Translations under genes and position numbers: made by a program
Shown here: positions 58,903-64,000 of the stretch, in pieces
How the letters are laid out: each line of letters opens with the position of its first letter
Numbering within the stretch: the stretch's first letter is position 1
Notes under the pieces: generated by a model
The model's database searches: none
Told to the model about the DNA's origin: nothing
What the model saw: the letters and a program-made list of their open reading frames with translations, nothing else
Source: Gambelia wislizenii
Taxonomy: Eukaryota; Chordata; Lepidosauria; Squamata; Crotaphytidae
DNA length: 64,000 bases
NCBI GenBank assembly: GCA_030847615.1
Contig: JAUMIR010000002.1
Location: 282,390,028 to 282,454,027, forward strand
Direction: 5' to 3'

Positions 58903-60195
58903 TGGAGTTTTAGATAGGCAAAGAGACAGGACAAAACAGGAAAAAGCCAAGAAAAAGCAAGGCAACCTACCAGTTATCTGTAAAGATCTAATGGAAGAAT
59001 ACAAGTTGATTGATGTATAGACCCAGAAAAAAGGGAATGAGAAAGGCTATACATTTTATTCGGAGGTTCATAATTCGTGGTCTAGGATTGATATGTTCTG
59101 GGCAGTTAAAGACTTGAGCACATGGATAAAGAACATGGAAATACTCCCAAGGATACTGTCTGACCACAATTCAATTAAAATGACATTGAAATTAAGAAGG
59201 AAAGAATACGCATGGAAATTAAAAGAATCTCTACTTAGAGATGAAAAGTTTGAACAAAAAATGAAGAAGGAGATAAAAACATACTTTGTAATCAATAATT
59301 TAAAAGAAATTCAGAAAAAAAGTGATATGGGATGCTTTCAAAGCAACAATAAGAGGAGTATTTTGTACAAAAAGGAGCAGAAATATGTAAGCAGAAAAGA
59401 GAAAATAAAGCCAAACTCTCAGAGAAATTAAAAGAAAAAGAGAAAAGATTGAGACATGATCCTCAAAATAAGAAGATTCTAGGAGAAATAAAAATCATAC
59501 AAAATGAGATAAAGCAAGAAATGATTGAAGTTATAGGCCACAAATTAAAAAGAATAAAACAAAATCACTTTGCAAACGCAAATAAAGTAGGTAGATGGTT
59601 GTTGTATAGTCTTAAGAAGGAGAAAGAGAAGAAACTTATAACTCAAATTATAGATGGCAACACAACCTACACCTTACAAGATGATATTATGAAAAAATTT
59701 GAACAATATTATGGCGCATTATACTCAGACACAGGAACGGAGAAGGAAAAAGAGACAGAATTGAAGGAGTACATAAAAAATAATAACATTGGGAAATTAA
59801 CTGAAGAACCCTGTTTAGCCCTGTTTAAGTATTTGAAGGGGTGTCACATTGAGGATGGAGGAAGCTTGTTTTCTGCTGCTCCAGAGAGTGGAACATGGAG
59901 CAATGGATGCAAGCTCCAGGAACAGAGATTCCACCTCAACGTTAGGAGGAACTTTTTGCAATAAGAGCTGTTCTGCAGTGGAACACCCTCCCTCAGAGCG
60001 TGGTGGGGTCTCCTTCCTTCTTAAACAGAGGCTGGGTGGCCATCTTTCAGGGATGCTTTGATTGTGTATTCCTGCATGGCAGGGGGTTGAACTGGATGGC
60101 CCTGGTGGTCTCTTCCAAACTCTATAATTCTATGATTCTGTGACATGAAAGCCACCTTTAGGAAACGTGTGGTAGAAAAGGCAGGAGGAGGATAC

Positions 60196-60278
60196 CTGGC
60201 AGGAGGATCCTTGGCAACCTCTTCTTCTGGAGTGCCCACACAGCAGGGAACACACAGGGAGCAGAGCCTCCTGAGGTT
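60196..60278 (-). CDS. Type I exon, Cys-rich start (B)
   Basis: Counterpart of 24349-24431. Two nucleotide differences, frame open. Confidence 0.58.
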
Positions 60279-60674
60279 CTGCAAAGGAGAAAGGAAAACA
60301 CAAGCGTTCATCAGTGTCAGAGAAAGAAGGCCATGACAGAGGCGCTGGTTTTGCTCCCTTGCGGTCCCCAAGGAGGACTAACCCCAAACGAGCAAAAACA
60401 TCCACCCAGATGATTCATTCCTCCCCATCCTTACCCCCTGAGATTTTCAAGACTGTGGTCAAGGGGAGCATCTCTCTCTCCCCTAGTTCTCTAGGTGGAT
60501 TGTTTAGTGGGAGCCTACGTTTGAATATTTAGAAGCCTGGGTGGGAGCTGAGGTACTAAATATTTTAATCCAGAGGGTAGTAGATGTAATTTAGTCAGCT
60601 GTTGTCATTTGTGTTGTGTTGAGTGCGGGGTATTTGGGAATAGTAGTTTTGATTTGCACTCCAAATAGGTATGG

Positions 60675-61734
60675 AAATAAGATTAACAGATTGGAAATTA
60701 ATATTAATAGCAATGTATGCCCCCCCCTAGAGAAGAAAAGAGAATTTTACAACTCATTGAGAATGGAATTGGAAAACCTAAAAGAGAACAACATAATAAT
60801 CACAGGAGACTTTAATGGAGTTTTAGAAAGGCAAAGAGACAGGACAAAACAGGAAAAAGGCAAGAAAAAGCAAGGCAACCTACCAGTTATCTGTAAATAT
60901 CTAATGGAAGAATACAAGTTGATTGATGTATAGACCCAGAAAAAAGGGAATGAGAAAGGCTATACATTTTATTCGGAGGTTCATAATTCGTGGTCTAGGA
61001 TTGATATGTTCTGGGCAGTTAAAGACTTGAGCACATGGATAAAGAACATGGAAATACTCCCAAGGATATTGTCTGACCACAATTCAATTAAAATGACATT
61101 GAAATTAAGAAGGAAAGAATACCCATGGAAATTAAAAGAATCTCTATTTAGAGATGAAAAGTTTGTACAAAAAATGAAGAAGAAGATAAAAACATACTTT
61201 GTAATCAATAATTTAAAAGAAATTCAGAAAAAAAGTGTTATGGGATGCTTTCAAAGCAACAATAAGAGGAGTATTTTTTACAAAAAGGAGCAGAAATATG
61301 TAAGCAGAAAAGAGAAAATAAAGCCAAACTCTCAGAGAAATTAAAAGAAAAAGAAAAGATTGAGACATGATCCTCAAAATAAGAAGATTCTAGGAGAAAT
61401 AAAAATCATACAAAATGAGCTAAAGCAAGAAATGATTGAAGATATAGGCCACAAATTAAAAAGAATAAAATAAAATCACTTTGCAAACACAAATAAAGTA
61501 GGTAGATGGTTGTCGTATAGACTTAAGAAGGAGAAAGAGAAGAAACTTATAACTCAAATTATAGATGACAACACAACCTACACCTTACAAGATGATATTA
61601 TGAAAAAATTTGAACAATATTATGGTGCATTATACTCAGACACAGGAACGGAGAAGGAAAAAGAGACAGAATTGAAGGAGTACATAAAAAATAATAACAT
61701 TGGGAAATTAACTGAAGAACCCTGTTTAGCCCTG
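60675..61734 (+). mobile_element. L1 ORF2 endonuclease segment in unit C
   Basis: Repeats 58760-59816. Frames 61006-61344 and 61510-61875 carry the same broken protein. A C-run near 60720 again shifts the frame. Confidence 0.85.
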
Positions 61735-62087
61735 TTTAAGTATTTGAAGGGGTGTCACATTGAGGATGGAGGAAGCTTGTTTTCTGCTGCTCCAGAGACT
61801 GGAACACGGAGCAATGGATGCAAGCTCCAGGAACAGAGATTCCTCCTCAACGTTAGGAGGAACTTTTTGCAGTAAGAGCTGTTCTGCAGTGGAATGCACT
61901 CCCTCGGAGCATGGCGGGGTCTCCTTCCTTCTTAAATAGAGGCTGGGTGGCCGTCTTTCAGGGATGCTTTAATGTGTATTCCTGCATGGCAGGAGGTTGA
62001 ACTGAATGGCCCTAGTGGTCTCTTCCAACTCTACAATTCTATGATTCTATGAGGAAAGGTGTGGTAGAAAAGGCAGGAGGAGGATAC

Positions 62088-62170
62088 CTGGCTGGAGGAC
62101 TCTTAGTAACCTCTTCTTCTGGAGTGCCCACACAGCAGGGAATACACAGGGAGCAGAGCCTCCTGATGTT
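62088..62170 (-). CDS. Type I exon, Cys-rich start (C)
   Basis: Third version of the 83-nt exon. Reads NIRRLCSLCIPCCVGTPEEE; seven nucleotide differences from B but still open, with the same splice sites. It lies upstream of the B exon on the same strand, so a B transcript could in principle include both. Confidence 0.52.
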
Positions 62171-62572
62171 CTGCAAAGGAGAAAGGAAAACACAAGCATC
62201 CATCAGTGTCAGACAAAGAAGGCCATAGCAGAGGGGCTGGTTGTGCTCCCTTGCGGTCCCCAAGGAGGACTCCCCCGAAACAGGCAAAAACATCCACCCA
62301 GATGGCCCATTCCTCCCCATCCCTACCCCCTGAGATTTTGGAGACTGTGGTCAAGGGCAGCATCTCTCTCTCCCCTAGTTCTCTAGGTGGATTGTTTAGT
62401 GGGAGCCTACGTTTGAATGTTTAGAAGCCTGGGTGGGAGCTGAGGCACTGGGCACCCTTGGGCCAGGAACACACTCTCAGCCCATTTAGGCTCTCTCTCA
62501 GCTCCCTTGGGGTGGGCATGCTCAGTGACAGAGAGAGCATGTAGCCCTTAGAGATCCTGGCCTGGTACCCAC

Positions 62573-62945
62573 AAGGCAGGGGTCAGATTACGGGGGTCTG
62601 AAAGGTTTGCTCCCCCCTTTTCCCCCCACGCCCTGAACTCTCCCAGCAGGCAGCCCTATGCTGGTGGGCTGGATGAACTGCAGAGCCCCAAAGAATACCA
62701 GGAAGAAACTGGCATGAGAAGGGGTCTCTGTCAGGGCCTCTTGGGGGTCTGCTCTGCATGAAAGCAAGATGGGGCATTTGGGGTCCCTGCCAAACCAGAA
62801 GGGAAGGAGTGTTCCCACAGTTCCTAGAATTGTCCAGAGAGTAGGGCTGTTGGCTGTACAGGCTGGGGGATTGTGGGAGCTCCAGTACAGAAAAATCACT
62901 TTCCCAAATTCTGGGCAGAAGAAAGAAAAGTGACAACTCACAAGA
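62573..62945. repeat. Triplicated conserved block (right flank)
   Basis: Diverged third member of the block at 4536 and 37105; it extends the paralogy beyond unit C. The preceding 62444-62572 is unique here. Confidence 0.6.
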
Positions 62946-62999
62946 GCAGCAGAGGGTAGCTGAGGAAGTAAGCTCTCCTCAAATATTGTAGCCCCAGAA

Positions 63000-63260
63000 C
63001 TAAATTACTAGAATGTAGTTTACATTACTACAGCCAGAAAAATCAGCAGTTACAGAACATGTTATAAACCAACCTGGACACAAAATGTTATTTAAAAACA
63101 CAGAAATTCTGGACCAGTCCAACACCTATCATGTCAGAATGCACAAGAGAAGCTATTGAAATCCACAAACACCTGGACAATTTCAACAAGAAAGAAGAAA
63201 CCTTAAAAGTAAACAAAATCTGGCTCCCAGTTTTCAAAAACAACAGGATCCAAACTCAAC
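63000..63260 (+). mobile_element. Penelope-like GIY-YIG endonuclease end, frameshifted
   Basis: One frame gives NTEILDQSNTYHVRMH; after a one-base shift near 63143 another gives REAIEIHKHLDNFNKKEE and KIWLPVFKN. This is the usual C-terminal stretch of Penelope-like polyproteins. 63260-63890 holds nothing I can assign. Confidence 0.6.
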
Positions 63261-63896
63261 ACTTAACAAAGGAATTTCGCCCAGGGGCAGGAGGATTGCC
63301 AGCAGATAGTGGGCCATCAAGCATCCATTAGCCATGGGGGGCTGTTGGGATGCCTAAGATGGCTGACGACTAGAGAGAAGGCTCCCCAAAGGCCTTGTGA
63401 TTTAAGCCTGTCCTTGCGTTGTTGCCTATGCTGACTGATAAGTATCTGCCTGCTATGCACTATTTGGTCTGGGTGGGTGAGGCACACCACAGCCTGTGGT
63501 ACCTTGCTGCATAACACTCAGAAACAGGTTGGTAGCTCAAGGACATACTTAACACTGTCAATACAAAGAGGCTTTAACAGTCTTTTTCGCTCTAGATTGT
63601 CGCCCAAATATGGTTCCCCTGGGAAGGCTGGGGATGTCACCCCCACCCAAAGCTCCATGCAATGCACGGGTCTTCTTGCCCAGGTGTTTGAATGTTCAGG
63701 GGTCATTGTTGATGTTCTTGATGTTTTGAATTGTTATATTGTTTAACTCTCCTCTCAAAAATCCTGAAAGGATTTTGGAAATTCATTGTATGGTTGCTCT
63801 CTATTTGCAAGCTCATTTTCTCTTGACATCCACGATTATTGCCTTCAGCCTATTCATTCAGCAACAATCACAAAAGTGACTTCTATCTAATTAGAC

Positions 63897-64000
63897 ATGT
63901 CGACCCTCAAATTTCTCTCTTTCAAAGTCAGAGGACTAGGATCACCGGTTAAGAGAGCTAAGATATTAAAACAGCTCAAATGTCTCCACCCAAACATAAT
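63897..64000 (+). mobile_element. Start of an L1 ORF2, cut by the window end
   Basis: ATG at 63897 opens STLKFLSFKVRGLGSPVKRA and continues KILKQLKCLHPNI, the N-terminus of an L1 endonuclease of a different lineage from the one at 58480. Open to the last base. Confidence 0.8.

Larger units (their letters stand above)
56119..59835 (-). mobile_element. Twin-primed L1 inside a CR1, fuller version (B)
   Basis: The minus-strand 3' segment spans 56139 to about 58182: T-rich start (the L1 poly(A) end), ORF2 C-terminus in frame 56694-57605 and thumb region 57631-58032 (SLLGKIATVKINILPRM). The 5' segment is inverted (58183-59816, plus): ORF1 tail, ORF2 endonuclease from 58480 (TTWNVKGLNTPEKRRK), and on to the region before the polymerase core. 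The core itself was lost at the inversion. Target duplication AGCCCTGTTTAAGTATTTG at 56120-56138 and 59817-59835. Confidence 0.92.
50659..60278 (-). other. Candidate host gene Q, copy B
   Basis: Same exon series as copy A with every border kept: 60196-60278, 55427-55502, 54918-54994, 54515-54593, 54343-54410, 54059-54131, 53887-53954, 53503-53560, 53287-53372, 52989-53046, and the terminal exon. All alternating exons stay open. The terminal exon has lost one base relative to A, which changes its last ~25 residues. The intron between 60196 and 55502 holds a CR1 split by a 3.7-kb L1. Confidence 0.58.
32564..60674 (+). repeat. Copy B of the tandem duplication
   Basis: Colinear with A from 86 to 24834. 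It ends at 60674 inside a minus-strand L1 fragment, where A continues with more of the same L1. B is longer than the matching part of A because it holds a solo LTR and a minisatellite (39979-41932), an extra CR1 tail (35254-35470), a MITE (48457-48682), an extra CR1 (55767-56067) and 1528 bp of L1 that A has lost. Confidence 0.93.
60675..62443 (+). repeat. Unit C: partial third copy
   Basis: Repeats B from 58760 to about 60528 at an offset of 1915. It contains the L1 endonuclease segment, the downstream CR1 and one type I exon. The left edge is abrupt, with one shared base at the junction. On the right it departs from A and B after GGGAGCTGAGG, where A and B pass into an L1 fragment. In the shared 83-nt exon A and B differ at 2 positions and B and C at 7, so C split off earlier. 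Confidence 0.85.

Overview
This is a vertebrate nuclear window, most likely from a squamate reptile (an iguanian or Anolis-like lizard is my best guess, by inference). Nothing in it looks prokaryotic, and I see no rRNA, intact tRNA gene or CRISPR array. The squamate reading rests on the repeats: many CR1 LINE tails ending in ATTCTATG octamers, a CR1/L2-clade LINE, several L1 lineages, Penelope-like remnants, a tRNA-derived SINE with a GGTTTGAATCC B box, and the squamate-typical motif at 7985-8045.

Layout: the window is dominated by a large direct tandem duplication. Copy A begins near 86 and runs to about 32563. Copy B starts at 32564 and is colinear with A until 60674, where it matches A 24834. 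There B breaks into a third, partial and older unit C (60675-62443), which repeats B 58760 to about 60540 with an offset of 1915. The right flank (62444-64000) carries another member of a block seen at 4536 and 37105, a Penelope-like GIY-YIG remnant and the first codons of an L1 ORF2. Inside copy A, 27860-32563 (called D) is a compact, strongly diverged paralogue of 5065-17430. It lacks most of the transposons of A and B and so shows the older state of the locus.

Genes: the only host-gene signal is on the minus strand. A cluster of small exons with clean AG/GT borders lies at 18029-24431 (A) and 51997-60278 (B). Two exon types alternate: type I (3n+2 nt, phase 0 to 2, mostly starting Asp-Ser) and type II (3n+1 nt, phase 2 to 0, often ending in Trp). 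They encode Ser/Glu/Asp-rich peptides. Downstream is a terminal exon with a basic patch, one hydrophobic membrane segment, a short tail and a polyadenylation signal (16694-17055). I do not recognise the family. Part of it (one exon pair) was amplified in place with a 457-bp period. The terminal exon is intact in A, frameshifted at its end in B and altered in D. A second, decayed paralogue has one good exon at 584-659 (A) and 33056-33131 (B), with its neighbouring exon destroyed by a CR1 insertion.

Everything else is transposon and repeat: nested CR1s, twin-primed L1s with visible target-site duplications, an L2-clade LINE, an RTE-like fragment, hAT-like and Tigger-like elements, a solo LTR only in B, and several minisatellites. 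The A/B differences (deletions with microhomology, copy-specific CR1, MITE and LTR insertions) record changes since the duplication. A false tandem duplication from unmerged haplotypes cannot be excluded from sequence alone.
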